From Muricoccus harenae (GTDB taxonomy: Bacteria; Pseudomonadota; Alphaproteobacteria; Acetobacterales; Acetobacteraceae): a DNA stretch of 64,000 nucleotides. Positions 33,837 to 42,655 of the stretch are shown piece by piece. A model generated the notes under the pieces. It saw only the letters and a program-made list of their open reading frames with translations, made no database searches and was not told the DNA's origin. Location of the stretch: positions 405,249 through 469,248 of the forward strand of contig NZ_WWDL01000001.1 of assembly GCF_009848505.1 (NCBI RefSeq), read 5' to 3'. Made by a program: the position numbers and the translations under genes. Position 1 is the stretch's first letter, and the number at the start of each line of letters is the position of its first letter.

Positions 33837-34553
33837 ATGTCGACTCCCACGATGGACACCCTGTCCGCCCGTGACCTGATGTCGCGGGAGGTGGCGAGCG
33901 TTCCTGCCTCGATGCCCGTCGCCTCCATCGCCCGGCTTCTCGCCGAGCGTGGCCTTTCCGCCGTGGCGGTGACCTCGGCCAGCGGGACGCTGCTCGGCAT
34001 TGTGACCGAGCTGGACCTGATCCGGCGGCTCGGTGGCAGCGGGGAGGGGCGGGCGGGCTGGCTCCACCGCATCTTCGGCAGCCGGGACCGCGATGCCGAG
34101 CGCTACGCAAGGCTGCATGGCACGCTGGCCGAGGATGTGATGACCCGCGAGGTCGTCACCGTCGGCGAGGATGACTCGGCCGAGCGCATCGCGCGGCTGA
34201 TGGAGGAGCGGGGTATCCGCCGCGTGCCGGTGGTGCGCGACGGCGAACTAGTGGGCATGGTTTCCCGCGCCGACCTGCTCCAGGCCGTGATGATTCCGCC
34301 CGCCCCTGCGGGCAGCGAGAAAGCGGAGGATGAACGCATCCGCGAGGCCGTCTGGAAGGAAATCCGCGAGCAACCCTGGGCGGATGCCTTCTTCACCTTC
34401 GTGGAGGTGAAGGACGGGGTGGTGCAGTTCCAGGGCTTCGCCCGCTCCGCCGCCGTCCGGCGTGGGCTGCAGGCCATCGCTCATGGAGTGCCGGGCGTGA
34501 AGGGCGTCGAGGACAATATGGAGGAGGGCATACCCCGCAGCGCCCTCTACTGA
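33837..34553 (+). CDS. CBS-domain pair protein with C-terminal BON domain
   Basis: This 238-residue protein has two CBS motifs (about 8-65 and 98-155: ARDLMSREVASVPASMPV and AEDVMTREVVTVGEDDSAER) and a C-terminal BON domain (about 168-235). CBS pairs bind adenine nucleotides and sense energy state; BON domains are linked to membrane or phospholipid contact. No signal peptide is seen, so it is probably cytosolic. The FNR-type promoter upstream argues for a low-oxygen response. Confidence 0.88.
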   Translation: MSTPTMDTLSARDLMSREVASVPASMPVASIARLLAERGLSAVAVTSASGTLLGIVTELDLIRRLGGSGEGRAGWLHRIFGSRDRDAERYARLHGTLAEDVMTREVVTVGEDDSAERIARLMEERGIRRVPVVRDGELVGMVSRADLLQAVMIPPAPAGSEKAEDERIREAVWKEIREQPWADAFFTFVEVKDGVVQFQGFARSAAVRRGLQAIAHGVPGVKGVEDNMEEGIPRSALY

Positions 34554-34624
34554 ACAGGGCGCCATGCGCAGGGCGCAACGGAATGGCCCTGTCACCATGG
34601 CGGGGCGCTGACTATGTAGGGCGG

Positions 34625-35572
34625 GTGCAAGATGTCACCCGCCCCTCCGAAACGCCTGATTTCCTCAACCATGAACGGCCCCCCGTGCCGGATACGGTGG
34701 TTCCGCGCGCCATTCTACCTTTCCACCTGGAAGGGCGGCCGGTGCGTGGCCGCCTGGTGCGGCTGGGCTCCCTGGCTGATGCGCTGATCGCCCGCCACGA
34801 CCTGCCGAACGATGTCTCCCGCCTGCTCGGCGAGTCCCTGGCCCTGGCCGCCGGGCTGGCGGCGGCGCTGAAGTTCCGCGGCTCCTTCTCGCTGCAGGCC
34901 AAGGGTGATGGGCCGGTGCCCATGCTGCTGGCCGACTGCACCGATTCTGGTGAGATCCGCGGCTATGCCCGCGCCGAGGGTAGCCCCCAGGGCGAGGCGG
35001 GCGCGCTGCTGGGCAAGGGCTATCTGGCCTTCACCTGCGACCAGGGGCCGGACATGGACCGCTACCAGGGCATCGTCGCCATCGAAGGCGAGACCCTGGC
35101 CGAGATGACGGATTCCTATTTCCGGACTTCCGAACAGCTCCAGGCCTTCGTACGCCTGGCTTGCCGCCGCAGCCCGCAGGGCTGGCGCGCCACCGCCCTA
35201 ATCCTGGAGCGCGTGGCCGCCCAGGGCGGCCTCGACGGGCTGGACACCGAGGCGGCCGATGATGCTTGGCACACTGCCAGCACCCTGGCGGGGACGATCA
35301 CGGAAGCGGAGATGCTGGACGATGCGCTCCCGTCCGAGCAGCTGCTGCACCGGCTCTTTCATGCGGAGGGGCTGCTGGTCGACCGGCCGCGGGCCCTTTC
35401 CTATGGTTGCCGCTGCTCCCGTGCCCGCTTGGCCGGCGTGCTGCAGGGGTTCCCGGAGAGCGACCTGGACGAGATGGCCGATAACGGCCTGATCACCATG
35501 AACTGCGAGTTCTGCAATCTCGCCTTCCGTTTCGACCGGGCAGAGGTGAGGGGTGGCGCTGGGCGGGCCTGA
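34625..35572 (+). CDS. hslO: Redox-regulated chaperone Hsp33
   Basis: Hsp33 is a cytosolic holdase activated by oxidation of a zinc site. The C-terminal zinc motif is intact: GCRCSRAR and then MNCEFCN, i.e. CxC plus CxxC. The N-terminal domain shows VRGRLVRLGSLADAL and LLADCTDSGEIRGYAR. The start is uncertain: ATG 34583 would add 14 residues, but the stretch between looks like promoter DNA (gactatgtaggg), so I chose the GTG at 34625; GTG 34685 is also possible. Confidence 0.9.
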   Translation: MQDVTRPSETPDFLNHERPPVPDTVVPRAILPFHLEGRPVRGRLVRLGSLADALIARHDLPNDVSRLLGESLALAAGLAAALKFRGSFSLQAKGDGPVPMLLADCTDSGEIRGYARAEGSPQGEAGALLGKGYLAFTCDQGPDMDRYQGIVAIEGETLAEMTDSYFRTSEQLQAFVRLACRRSPQGWRATALILERVAAQGGLDGLDTEAADDAWHTASTLAGTITEAEMLDDALPSEQLLHRLFHAEGLLVDRPRALSYGCRCSRARLAGVLQGFPESDLDEMADNGLITMNCEFCNLAFRFDRAEVRGGAGRA

Positions 35573-35616
35573 TCGGGTAACGCGGAGTCCTCGTTTTCCG
35601 GGGATTCCGCACCGCC

Positions 35617-36207
35617 ATGATCGGACGTCGCCTTGCGCTCGGCGCGCCTCTCCTATTGCTCGCCTGCGGCGGGCGGGAGCCCCCGCCCGCCGCGCCGCGT
35701 ATCCAGGGCTACGCCTGGCTGACGCCGTTGCGGCTGAACGTGGCGGATCTGGAGGTGATCGAGCGGCCCGTTGATGGCCGGGTGGACCCCCCGGCGCCGC
35801 TGGTTCCCTCGGCTGAGGTGGCGCGGATGGGGCGGGACCGCCTCATCCCCTCTGGCACCACCGGCCGCGCCCGCTTCGTGGTGGAGGCCGCGACCCTGAC
35901 CCGCAGCGGGGATGCCATCGCCGTGCTGCTGCGCGCGCGGGTGGAGGTGCTGGACAATGACCGCCGTGTCGCCTTCGCCGTGGCCGAGGCGCGGCGTAGC
36001 CTGACCGGCACCGCCGATAGCGGTTCCGCGCGCGCCCGCGCGGCCGAGGAGGTCGTCGCCCGCGCCATGGATGACCTGAACGTGGAGTTCGAGCTCCAGG
36101 TCCGCCGCAACCTGCGCGACTGGCTGTTGGACACCACGCCGACCGCCCCGGTGGCGCCGGTGGACTCGCCCGATGGCATCCAGCGGCAGGACCTGCCCCG
36201 GGGCTGA
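35617..36207 (+). CDS. Hypothetical lipoprotein
   Basis: This 196-residue protein has a lipobox (APLLLLAC) with Cys near residue 17, then a Pro-rich linker and a domain with a long beta region (GRARFVVEAATLTRSGDAIAV) and an alpha segment (ARAAEEVVARAMDDLNVEFE). It should be anchored in the envelope. I recognise no named family. It is 44 bases after hslO and 56 before another small lipoprotein. Confidence 0.7.
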   Translation: MIGRRLALGAPLLLLACGGREPPPAAPRIQGYAWLTPLRLNVADLEVIERPVDGRVDPPAPLVPSAEVARMGRDRLIPSGTTGRARFVVEAATLTRSGDAIAVLLRARVEVLDNDRRVAFAVAEARRSLTGTADSGSARARAAEEVVARAMDDLNVEFELQVRRNLRDWLLDTTPTAPVAPVDSPDGIQRQDLPRG

Positions 36208-36263
36208 AACGAAACCATCGGCCGGTTTGCCGCGCTTTTCCTTCCATCGAAGGAGAAACCGCC

Positions 36264-36641
36264 ATGAACCGCACCCGCCTCGCGACCCTGTTGCCGGCCC
36301 TGGCCCTGGGCGCCGGCCTCGCGGCCTGCGCGCCTTATCCGGCCGATCCCTATTACGGCTCCTACGCCACGCCGGCCCAGAGCTATGTCGCCGCCCCAGG
36401 CTACGGCGCCACCTATACCACGCCGATGCCGGCCTATATCGGCCAGGGCGAGTACCGTCAGGTGCCGGCGGCCCAGGCTTATGCTGGCGCCCCCTATGCC
36501 GCCACCCCGGCTGTCGATCCCTATTGCCGGGAGGCCTATGCCGCCGCCGCCGGTGCGCAGCAGCAGGCCGCCATCAGCGGCAGCTATGCGGATGCGGCGC
36601 GTGCCGACCGCACCGCGGGCTTCTACCGCCGCGATTGCTGA
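36264..36641 (+). CDS. Tyr/Ala/Pro-rich small lipoprotein
   Basis: This 125-residue protein has a lipoprotein signal (GAGLAACAPY, Cys near residue 22) followed by a low-complexity region rich in Tyr, Ala, Pro and Gly. The C-terminal part is short, helical and contains two Cys (PYCREAY and the final YRRDC) that could pair. AAGGAG precedes the ATG. Function unknown; probably an envelope protein. Confidence 0.7.
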   Translation: MNRTRLATLLPALALGAGLAACAPYPADPYYGSYATPAQSYVAAPGYGATYTTPMPAYIGQGEYRQVPAAQAYAGAPYAATPAVDPYCREAYAAAAGAQQQAAISGSYADAARADRTAGFYRRDC

Positions 36642-36680
36642 GTGCCGCCGCGCGGCGCCCGGGCCGGGCGCCGCGCGGGC

Positions 36681-37337
36681 TCAACCCTCGAAGGTGCCGC
36701 TGCGGCCGTTGATGATGGAGAGGAACTCGCGCCTGGTGGCGTGATTGTCCCGGAAGGCGCCGAGCATCGTGCTGGTGACCATGGTCACACCATGCTTGTG
36801 CACGCCGCGCGTGGTCATGCACTGATGCGCCGCCTCCAGCACCACCGCGACACCCACGGGGTCCAGTACGTCGTTGATGGCCGTCGCGATCTGCGCCGTC
36901 AGCTTCTCCTGGATCTGCAGGCGCTTGGCGAAGGCATCCACCACCCGCGCGAGCTTGCTGATCCCGACCACGCGCCCACGCGGCAGGTAGCCGATATGCG
37001 CGCGGCCGATGATGGGCACCATGTGGTGCTCGCAATGGCTTTCGAGCCGGATGTCGCGCAGCACCACCATCTCGTCATAGCCCGCCACCTCTTCGAAGGA
37101 GCGCTGGAGGAGCTGCACGGGATCGGTGCCATAGCCCGCGAAGAGCTCGCGGTAGGAATTCGCGACGCGCTTGGGGGTGTCGAGCAGCCCTTCCCGATCC
37201 GGGTCGTCCCCGGCCCAGAGCAGGAGGGTGCGAACGGCCGCCTCGGCCTCGGCCTGGGTCGGACGGCGGTGGCCCGCCTGCTCGGCCGGAACGGCGGTAT
37301 CCGGAAGGGCCTCAAGGCCAGGCTTGGATGCAGTCAT
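36681..37337 (-). CDS. folE: GTP cyclohydrolase I
   Basis: FolE makes dihydroneopterin triphosphate from GTP, the first step to folate. The 218-residue protein has the zinc-site Cys/His motif [20 protein letters not shown], the conserved [20 protein letters not shown] and the CMTTRGVHK motif with the second Cys. The start at 37337 has GGAGGA eight bases upstream; an in-frame ATG 23 codons earlier is less likely. Confidence 0.96.
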   Translation of the reverse strand: MTASKPGLEALPDTAVPAEQAGHRRPTQAEAEAAVRTLLLWAGDDPDREGLLDTPKRVANSYRELFAGYGTDPVQLLQRSFEEVAGYDEMVVLRDIRLESHCEHHMVPIIGRAHIGYLPRGRVVGISKLARVVDAFAKRLQIQEKLTAQIATAINDVLDPVGVAVVLEAAHQCMTTRGVHKHGVTMVTSTMLGAFRDNHATRREFLSIINGRSGTFEG

Positions 37338-37500
37338 GATACGTTCCTCCGGGTGCGGCCGGGCCGCGGCGACAATGGGCGCGGCGGCGCCGCAAGCTTC
37401 GGGCACGGCCGGTCCGCGATGCCGTTCGGCGCGCGGGCAGATGAGAGCGCTGGCCGGACCTTGCTGCCCGGTCCCGTGCGGCGCAGGGGCCGCATCTGCA

Positions 37501-37911
37501 TCAGTTCAGCGTCAACTGTCCATGCGGGCTGTCGAGGCTGAAGGCGGGGATCTCGGCGTCGAAGCGCTCGCCCGTATCCGTGACGATCATGTGGTACTGC
37601 CCGCGCATGAAGCCTGAGGAGGTCGCGAGTGGCGTGCCCGAGGTATATTCGAAGACCTCGCCGGGCTCGAGCACCGGCTGCTCGCCCACGACGCCGTCGC
37701 CATGGACATGCTGCGTGCGGCCCATGCCGTCGGTGATGGCCCAGCTGCGCTTGAGGAGCTGCACGGTCTCGCGCCCCTCATTGGCGATGCGGACACGGTA
37801 GGCCCAGACATGGCGGCCTTCCTCCGGGTCCGACTGGTCCGCAAGGTAGAAGGCGCGCACCGTCACGCGCAGGCCGCGCGTGACCGCGGTGAAGGCGGTG
37901 GTCTCATTCAT
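37501..37911 (-). CDS. apaG: Co2+/Mg2+ efflux protein ApaG
   Basis: ApaG is a small fibronectin-like beta-sandwich protein linked to cation and nucleotide (Ap4A) homeostasis; its exact role is unsettled. The 136-residue protein has [41 protein letters not shown] and [10 protein letters not shown], all family hallmarks. It is separated from folE by about 160 bases without a visible gene. Confidence 0.94.
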   Translation of the reverse strand: MNETTAFTAVTRGLRVTVRAFYLADQSDPEEGRHVWAYRVRIANEGRETVQLLKRSWAITDGMGRTQHVHGDGVVGEQPVLEPGEVFEYTSGTPLATSSGFMRGQYHMIVTDTGERFDAEIPAFSLDSPHGQLTLN

Positions 37912-38044
37912 CCGGAATCTCCCCGCACAGTGATGCCGGTCATCGCACAGATGCGCATGGTTCCCGGTATTTCCACTTGCGTTGCCCCGGTTGCGCTCGC
38001 ATGCGGCATCCCCGGCGCACCGACGCGTATTGCCTCCGGCGCGC

Positions 38045-38656
38045 TCACGCGCGACGTCCCAGCAACGCCGTGGCCACCCCCGCGCCGATCAGCATGGTGC
38101 TGCCGGTTCGGTTGAGGATACGCCGTGTGAGCGGGCGGCGGATGGCACTCGAAAGCCGGCCGGCAAGCAGCGCGTAGCCCAGCGCATTCCCCGCCCCGAG
38201 GATGACGAAGCTGCCAACCAACAGCCCCGCCTGCGGCAGGAAGGGGCGCGTGGGATCGAGGAACTGCGGCACGAAGGCAATGAAGAAGGCGATGCTCTTC
38301 GGGTTGGTGGCGGTGACGAGGAAGGCCTGCATCCCGGCGCGGCGGGGCGGCAGTGGGGTCGGCGCGCCCTCAACCGGGGCGCGCCACATCCGCAGCCCGA
38401 GCCAGATGAGATAGGCCGCGCCCGCCCATTTCAGCACGGTGAAGGCAAGGGCTGAGGCGGCGAGCAGCGCTCCCAGCCCGGCAAGCGAGAGGCTCATCGC
38501 CAGCGCATCGCCGGCCGCGACGCCCGCCACCAGAGGCAGGGTGGATCGCCGGCCGCCGCCCAGCGACTGGCCGAGCACCAGCAGGATGGTCGGGCCGGGG
38601 ATGACCAGCAGGGCCGCGGCCGCCGCCAGGAAGGCGAGCCAGGTCTCAAGGTTCAT
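38045..38656 (-). CDS. LysE/RhtB family amino acid exporter
   Basis: This 203-residue inner-membrane protein has six predicted helices and the family signature PGPTILLVLGQSLGGG near the N-terminus, with TATNPKSIAFFIAFVPQF in the middle. RhtB-type proteins export homoserine, threonine or other amino acids; substrate here is unknown. It lies between apaG and metZ, all leftward but widely spaced. Confidence 0.9.
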   Translation of the reverse strand: MNLETWLAFLAAAAALLVIPGPTILLVLGQSLGGGRRSTLPLVAGVAAGDALAMSLSLAGLGALLAASALAFTVLKWAGAAYLIWLGLRMWRAPVEGAPTPLPPRRAGMQAFLVTATNPKSIAFFIAFVPQFLDPTRPFLPQAGLLVGSFVILGAGNALGYALLAGRLSSAIRRPLTRRILNRTGSTMLIGAGVATALLGRRA

Positions 38657-38827
38657 CGGCGTCCTTTCCTCAGGGCTGGGGTCCTCAGGGCCTGGGTCCT
38701 CGGGTTCCGGTTGGCTCAGACCCGCCGGGCGGCGGAGCGTGCCACCCGTCGCCGCCCCGCGTCCATTATGCGTCCGGGCACGCTTCCTGGGCGGGCTGGT
38801 CCTGCCGTGCCGGTTCTGCCCCTGCTG

Positions 38828-40096
38828 TCAGCGAGCGGGGCTGGCCGCGCGTGGAACCTCGCCCGTCTTGCCGCCGCCCGCTGCCTTGGTGCGCAACCCG
38901 TCCAGCGCCTGGGTCAGGTCATCGACCAGGTCCTGCACGTCTTCCAAGCCGACGGAGAAGCGTACGGTGCCGTCATTGATGCCGAGCCGTGCGCGCTCCT
39001 CCGCCCCGACCTTCATATGGGTCGTGGTGGCGGGGTGGGTCACCATGCTGCGGGCGTCGCCCAGGTTGTTGGAGATGTCGATCAGCTTCAGCGCGTCGAG
39101 CACGCGGAAGGCCGCTTCCTTGCCGCCTGCCACGTCGAAGGTGACGAGCGTGCCGCCGGCCGACATCTGTTTCTTCGCCAGCGCCTGCTGCGGATGGCTG
39201 TCGAGGAAGGGGTACAGGGTGCGTGACACCTCCGGCCGCGTGGCGAGGAAATCCGCCAGCTTCGCGGCGCTGGCACACATGGCGGGAATGCGCAGGTGCA
39301 GCGTCTCCAGCCCCTTCAGGACCACCCAGGCGTTGAACGGCGAGATGCTGGGGCCGGTGTTGCGGATGAAGGGCGTCAGCACCTCGTCCACCCACTTCTT
39401 CGTGCCGAGCACGGCGCCGCCCAGCACGCGACCTTGGCCGTCGAAATGCTTGGTGGCGGAATAGACGACTACATCCGCGCCCATGGTCAGCGGCTTCTGC
39501 AGCAGCGGCGTCGCGAAAACATTGTCCACAACTACGATGGCACCGGCCGCATGGGCCATTTCCGCCACAGCCGGGAGGTCCACAAGTTCCAGCATCGGGT
39601 TGGAGGGGGTTTCGAGCAGCACCATGGCGCAGGGCTTGCGGAAGGCATCGCGCCATTGGTCGAGATCGGTGCCGTCCACGAACACCGTCTCGATGCCGTA
39701 GCGCGGCAGCAGGGTGGAGACGATCCAGTGGCAGGAGCCAAACAGCGCGCGGGAGGCGACGACGCGGTCGCCGGCCTTGAGGTGGGACAGCATCGCCGCA
39801 TGGACCGCCGCCATGCCGGAGGCAGTGGCGCGGCAGGCTTCGGCGCCCTCGAGCGCCGCCAGCTTGTTCTGCAGCGCCTCGATCGTGGGGTTGCCGAAGC
39901 GGGAATACTGGTAGTGCGTGATGTTGCCGAGGAAGGTGTCCTCGGCCTGCTGCGCCGTCTCGTACATAAAGCCGGAGGTGAGGTGCAGCGCCTCGGACAT
40001 CTCGTCGAAGCTGCTGCGGTTCTGGCCGCCGCGAACGAGCAGCGTGGCAGGGCGAAGGGGGGCGTCCGGGAGGGTCCTGGGCATTGCGGGTTCCAT
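38828..40096 (-). CDS. metZ: O-succinylhomoserine sulfhydrylase
   Basis: MetZ is a PLP enzyme forming homocysteine from O-succinylhomoserine and sulfide. The protein has the pattern of the Cys/Met-metabolism family: YSRFGNPTIEALQNKLAALE, ATASGMAAVHAA, and the PLP Lys in YSATKHFDGQGR. The 422-residue length includes a C-terminal extension. The SAM-II riboswitch upstream supports methionine biosynthesis over gamma-lyase activity. ATG 40096 and ATG 40084 are both possible; neither has a strong ribosome-binding site. Confidence 0.93.
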   Translation of the reverse strand: MEPAMPRTLPDAPLRPATLLVRGGQNRSSFDEMSEALHLTSGFMYETAQQAEDTFLGNITHYQYSRFGNPTIEALQNKLAALEGAEACRATASGMAAVHAAMLSHLKAGDRVVASRALFGSCHWIVSTLLPRYGIETVFVDGTDLDQWRDAFRKPCAMVLLETPSNPMLELVDLPAVAEMAHAAGAIVVVDNVFATPLLQKPLTMGADVVVYSATKHFDGQGRVLGGAVLGTKKWVDEVLTPFIRNTGPSISPFNAWVVLKGLETLHLRIPAMCASAAKLADFLATRPEVSRTLYPFLDSHPQQALAKKQMSAGGTLVTFDVAGGKEAAFRVLDALKLIDISNNLGDARSMVTHPATTTHMKVGAEERARLGINDGTVRFSVGLEDVQDLVDDLTQALDGLRTKAAGGGKTGEVPRAASPAR

Positions 40097-40118
40097 CAAG
40101 TCATGGATGGCCCGGTCG

Positions 40119-40136
40119 GGCGGGGAGCCCCCCGCC
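40119..40136 (-). terminator. Hairpin downstream of the SAM-II aptamer
   Basis: GGCGGGG-GGCT-CCCCGCC forms a 7-bp stem in the metZ leader between the aptamer and the start codon. It could be a terminator or a structure affecting initiation. No T-run follows. Confidence 0.4.
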
Positions 40137-40197
40137 ACGGCCGTTTAGCGCGTTTATTTAGGCTCGCCGCAAGCTGGCCGACAAATCGCGAGCGCCG
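40137..40197 (-). promoter_or_regulatory. SAM-II riboswitch in the metZ leader
   Basis: Reading the minus strand: P1 arm GCTCGC (40193-40188), GATTTG, a loop with CGGCC, AGCTTGC, P1 arm GCGAGC (40067 side, 40167-40162), then TAAATAAA (40160-40153) and GCGCTAAACGGCC. The order P1-GATTTG-loop-P1-TAAATAAA-GCTAAA is that of the SAM-II pseudoknot. The loop CGGCC can pair with GGCCG at the 3' end to form P2. SAM binding should lower metZ expression. Confidence 0.88.
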
Positions 40198-40321
40198 TCG
40201 CGCCGGGCGCGGAAGCGGGGCGAAGCTAGTCCCCCGGCCGCCCAGGGGCAAGGGGCAGGGAGAAGTGCGACGAACGGCGGATTGCGCGCCCGGATGCCCT
40301 GCGCTAGGTGTGGGACGGAGC

Positions 40322-40396
40322 GCGGGCGTAGTTCAGAGGTAGAACGTCAGCTTCCCAAGCTGAATGTCGTGGGTTCGATTCCCATCGCCCGCTCCA
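40322..40396 (+). tRNA. tRNA-Gly (anticodon CCC)
   Basis: A full cloverleaf folds: acceptor GCGGGCG/CGCCCGC, D stem GTTC/GAAC, anticodon stem TCAGC/GCTGA with loop TTCCCAA, T stem GTGGG/CCCAT with loop TTCGATT. The discriminator is T and the CCA end is encoded (40394-40396). The anticodon CCC reads GGG glycine codons, frequent in this genome. A short hairpin ACCCC-TCG-GGGGT (40413-40425) follows. Confidence 0.95.
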
Positions 40397-40579
40397 ATTT
40401 CCCGATCGAGCCACCCCTCGGGGGTCCGAAATCTCGTAGATCCTTTCTGGGCCTCGCCTGCTGCCGATCGGCAGGGGAGGAAGTGCATCAGGCCCGCTTT
40501 CTGGCGAGGGATTAGCAGGCAGAACGGCTCGTTAAGAATCGTGTTCCCGAATCGTTCTCGGTCGGTCTAGCGTCCGCCC

Positions 40580-41041
40580 ATGAGCGACATCCTAGACCCC
40601 CATGCCCCTCCCGCCGATTTAGACGTGCTGGCTGCCCGACACGCCGAGCAGCTCTACCGGTCCGCTGTGAAGCGAGGGGTGCCGAAGTGGCAAGCCTGGG
40701 AACAGGCGGTTGCTGTCTTCGCGGCGCATCATCCGAGCTGGCCAATGCCCCTGGTTGAGCGGGAGGCGGCCCGGACAGTTGGGGCCCTCGTCCTATGCCA
40801 ACGTGCCGCCGAGGCTATTGCGAACCGGCCTGCCCGCAAGCCGCCGCTGGATCTGTTGGTAGATCTGGCGACGCCGGAGACGCCCGACAGCATGCGGGCC
40901 CTCATGCGCGTGGAAGGCATAGGCTCCGGCACAGCGTCGATGTTCCGTGGCGCATGGAAAGTGCCAGCGAGTGCGCGACCGATAGCGAACCGCATTCCGC
41001 TGGGCCGTTTGCTAGCTCGTGAGAGCATGCAGACGGTATAA
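40580..41041 (+). CDS. Hypothetical protein in accessory region
   Basis: This 153-residue protein begins MSDILDPHAPPADLDVLAAR and has a helical N-terminal half with HAEQLYRSAVKRGVPKWQAWEQA, which looks like genuine protein. The C-terminal part (from about residue 120) is basic and less structured, and may reflect truncation. No family is recognised and there is no clear ribosome-binding site. Confidence 0.45.
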   Translation: MSDILDPHAPPADLDVLAARHAEQLYRSAVKRGVPKWQAWEQAVAVFAAHHPSWPMPLVEREAARTVGALVLCQRAAEAIANRPARKPPLDLLVDLATPETPDSMRALMRVEGIGSGTASMFRGAWKVPASARPIANRIPLGRLLARESMQTV

Positions 41042-41163
41042 GCCGCTTGGCGGGGCAGCTCAGGTCTAACTCGGGCGAGGACCGCGGCCGCGCTGAGCGC
41101 GCGATATCCAGTTGTAGGCGACCGACATAAATTCAATCTGCAGACGCTTGTTGCGGTTATGAG

Positions 41164-41409
41164 ATGAAAGGTATGGTTCCGTCACCAGATCAGGGGGCGT
41201 CGATGCTCAAGGCATTGTGGAACCAAGGTCCTGTAGCAATCTGCCTTGCGGCCATAGGGCTGCCTTCCCTCACAGCAGTGATTGGTGCCGCAGCCTTCGA
41301 GGCGTCGGCACTTAAGCCATGGTACGGGGCAGTTCTCGGTGGGTTCATCGGACTGTGCTGGTTAGTAGGCCTCGCCTTAGAACTGCGGGCCGACCGACAC
41401 GAGGCGTGA
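41164..41409 (+). CDS. Small two-span membrane protein
   Basis: Up to 81 residues; an internal ATG at 41203 (MLKALWNQ) would give 68. Two hydrophobic segments (IGLPSLTAVIGAAAF and AVLGGFIGLCWLVGLALEL) suggest a hairpin in the inner membrane with a charged tail ELRADRHEA. Local GC is low. No family is recognised. Confidence 0.5.
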   Translation: MKGMVPSPDQGASMLKALWNQGPVAICLAAIGLPSLTAVIGAAAFEASALKPWYGAVLGGFIGLCWLVGLALELRADRHEA

Positions 41410-41519
41410 ACCCGCCGAGCGCATCGCCTCAGTGCCCGGTTCGACCAGCAGACCTACGGCTTCGGCACTGGAACAAGCCGGTTCCGCCAATGTGCATCGA
41501 AAAGGCTGAGTTCCCTGGC

Positions 41520-41738
41520 TCACTCTGGGAATAGCATGGTCGACCTGACGCCCTGGGCTGTCCCGTACTCGACGAAGACCCGCGCCCGATCATCCGCGCC
41601 AGGATCAGCGGTGACCTCGACCAGGATTAGGCGGACATAGCCCCTTTGGTGGCCGAGCAGTGGCCATGAGTTGAATTCCCTGAAGGATACTGAGTAACGC
41701 TCGTCGCTCCACAGGTACCGCTGCAGTGCGGCATTCAC
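41520..41738 (-). CDS. Hypothetical protein in accessory region
   Basis: This 72-residue protein reads MNAALQRYLWSDERYSVSFR at its start and has alternating hydrophobic residues (YVRLILVEVTAD, ARVFVEYGT) typical of a small beta sheet. It uses a GTG start with no clear ribosome-binding site. No family recognised; could be a fragment. Confidence 0.4.
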   Translation of the reverse strand: MNAALQRYLWSDERYSVSFREFNSWPLLGHQRGYVRLILVEVTADPGADDRARVFVEYGTAQGVRSTMLFPE

Positions 41739-41845
41739 CTCAGTTACCTTCTCGGTTCAGTGTTGACCGAGGGGGCCAGACCTCTCGGCGGCATAGCTTC
41801 CGCCCGCAGCCTTCCGGTTCCCTAGGCGCCCAGCCCAGGTCGTCC

Positions 41846-41974
41846 CTACCCAAATGCCGTCCAGAATATGTCACGGGCAACCGTGAGCATGATGATCGCG
41901 GTGACCACGGGGAGCAGCGCGACCAGCGCCAGCACCCTCATGTCGAAGCGTTGTTCCCGGCTGATTTTACCCAT
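41846..41974 (-). CDS. Micro membrane protein, 42 residues
   Basis: ATG 41974 follows an AAGGAG ribosome-binding sequence by 8 bases. The product starts MGKISREQRFDMR and has one hydrophobic helix (VLALVALLPVVTAIIMLTVA) with a short tail RDIFWTAFG. A basic N-terminus predicts N-in orientation. No family is recognised. The strong translation signal makes it one of the better supported genes of the accessory stretch. Confidence 0.55.
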   Translation of the reverse strand: MGKISREQRFDMRVLALVALLPVVTAIIMLTVARDIFWTAFG

Positions 41975-42143
41975 TGCCAAGTCTCCTTGGGATCGCCTCG
42001 GTGTTGGCATTTCTCCCGGCAGAACACTAAGCCCGCCAGCCGTATTTCCTCACTCCAATTTCGTTCCGGGTGCGGGACACAGACGTGAGGGCTTCGCGGA
42101 ATCCGCCATCACCCTTTGAGCGGAAGCAGATCCTCCGCCAAGT

Positions 42144-42335
42144 TCATGACGGCCGGATGTTCGCCACAGCCCTCTCCAGAGCGGCGTCGTCATACTCGGG
42201 CGGATCGGTAGTGATGACGTCGTTATGCATAACCAAGTCGGTCATCTTTCGGAACTCGGTCTGCAGGAAGCCGTGAGGGTCTGGCGCGGTGGACACCAGC
42301 CATGTCCATTGGCGGGCAATCGTGATCCGGAACAC
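42144..42335 (-). CDS. Hypothetical protein in accessory region
   Basis: This 63-residue product (MFRITIARQWTWLVST...) has a GTG start and a weak GGAAGG some 16 bases upstream. The C-terminal half is acidic (ITTDPPEYDDAALERAV). No family recognised; may be a remnant. Confidence 0.35.
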   Translation of the reverse strand: MFRITIARQWTWLVSTAPDPHGFLQTEFRKMTDLVMHNDVITTDPPEYDDAALERAVANIRPS

Positions 42336-42343
42336 AGCTATGG

Positions 42344-42655
42344 TTAGCCTTCCGTGATGGGGTGGTGTGCGGGGTCATGCTGCGGGCTGCCGGCAGGGGA
42401 TCGGAGCGCTGGGCGGGCCGTGGCGCCGCAGCTCCTCGGGCACCTCCCGCCACCGTCCTCAGTCAAAGGGGGGCGGGTGAACCCTTCGTGCTCGGCCCAG
42501 CTCGAAAGCCCAGGAGGCAGCGCTTCGTCGTCCAGGATCTCCGTGGCACCAACCAGCATCTGCGCGACAATGCCCTCCACCAGCGGCCGCACCGTCTCCA
42601 TAGAGAGGACCGTCAGCAGGGCTAGAGCGATGTCGCCGGCGCTCCCGTCGACCAC
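42344..42655 (-). CDS. Possible truncated hypothetical protein
   Basis: The first 60 or so residues (MVDGSAGDIALALLTVLSME..., VEGIVAQMLVGATEILDDEA) look like a helical protein. The rest is Arg/Pro-rich and looks like frame-shifted or non-coding sequence. I give it as a probable gene fragment, with no family assignment. Confidence 0.25.
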   Translation of the reverse strand: MVDGSAGDIALALLTVLSMETVRPLVEGIVAQMLVGATEILDDEALPPGLSSWAEHEGFTRPPLTEDGGGRCPRSCGATARPALRSPAGSPQHDPAHHPITEG

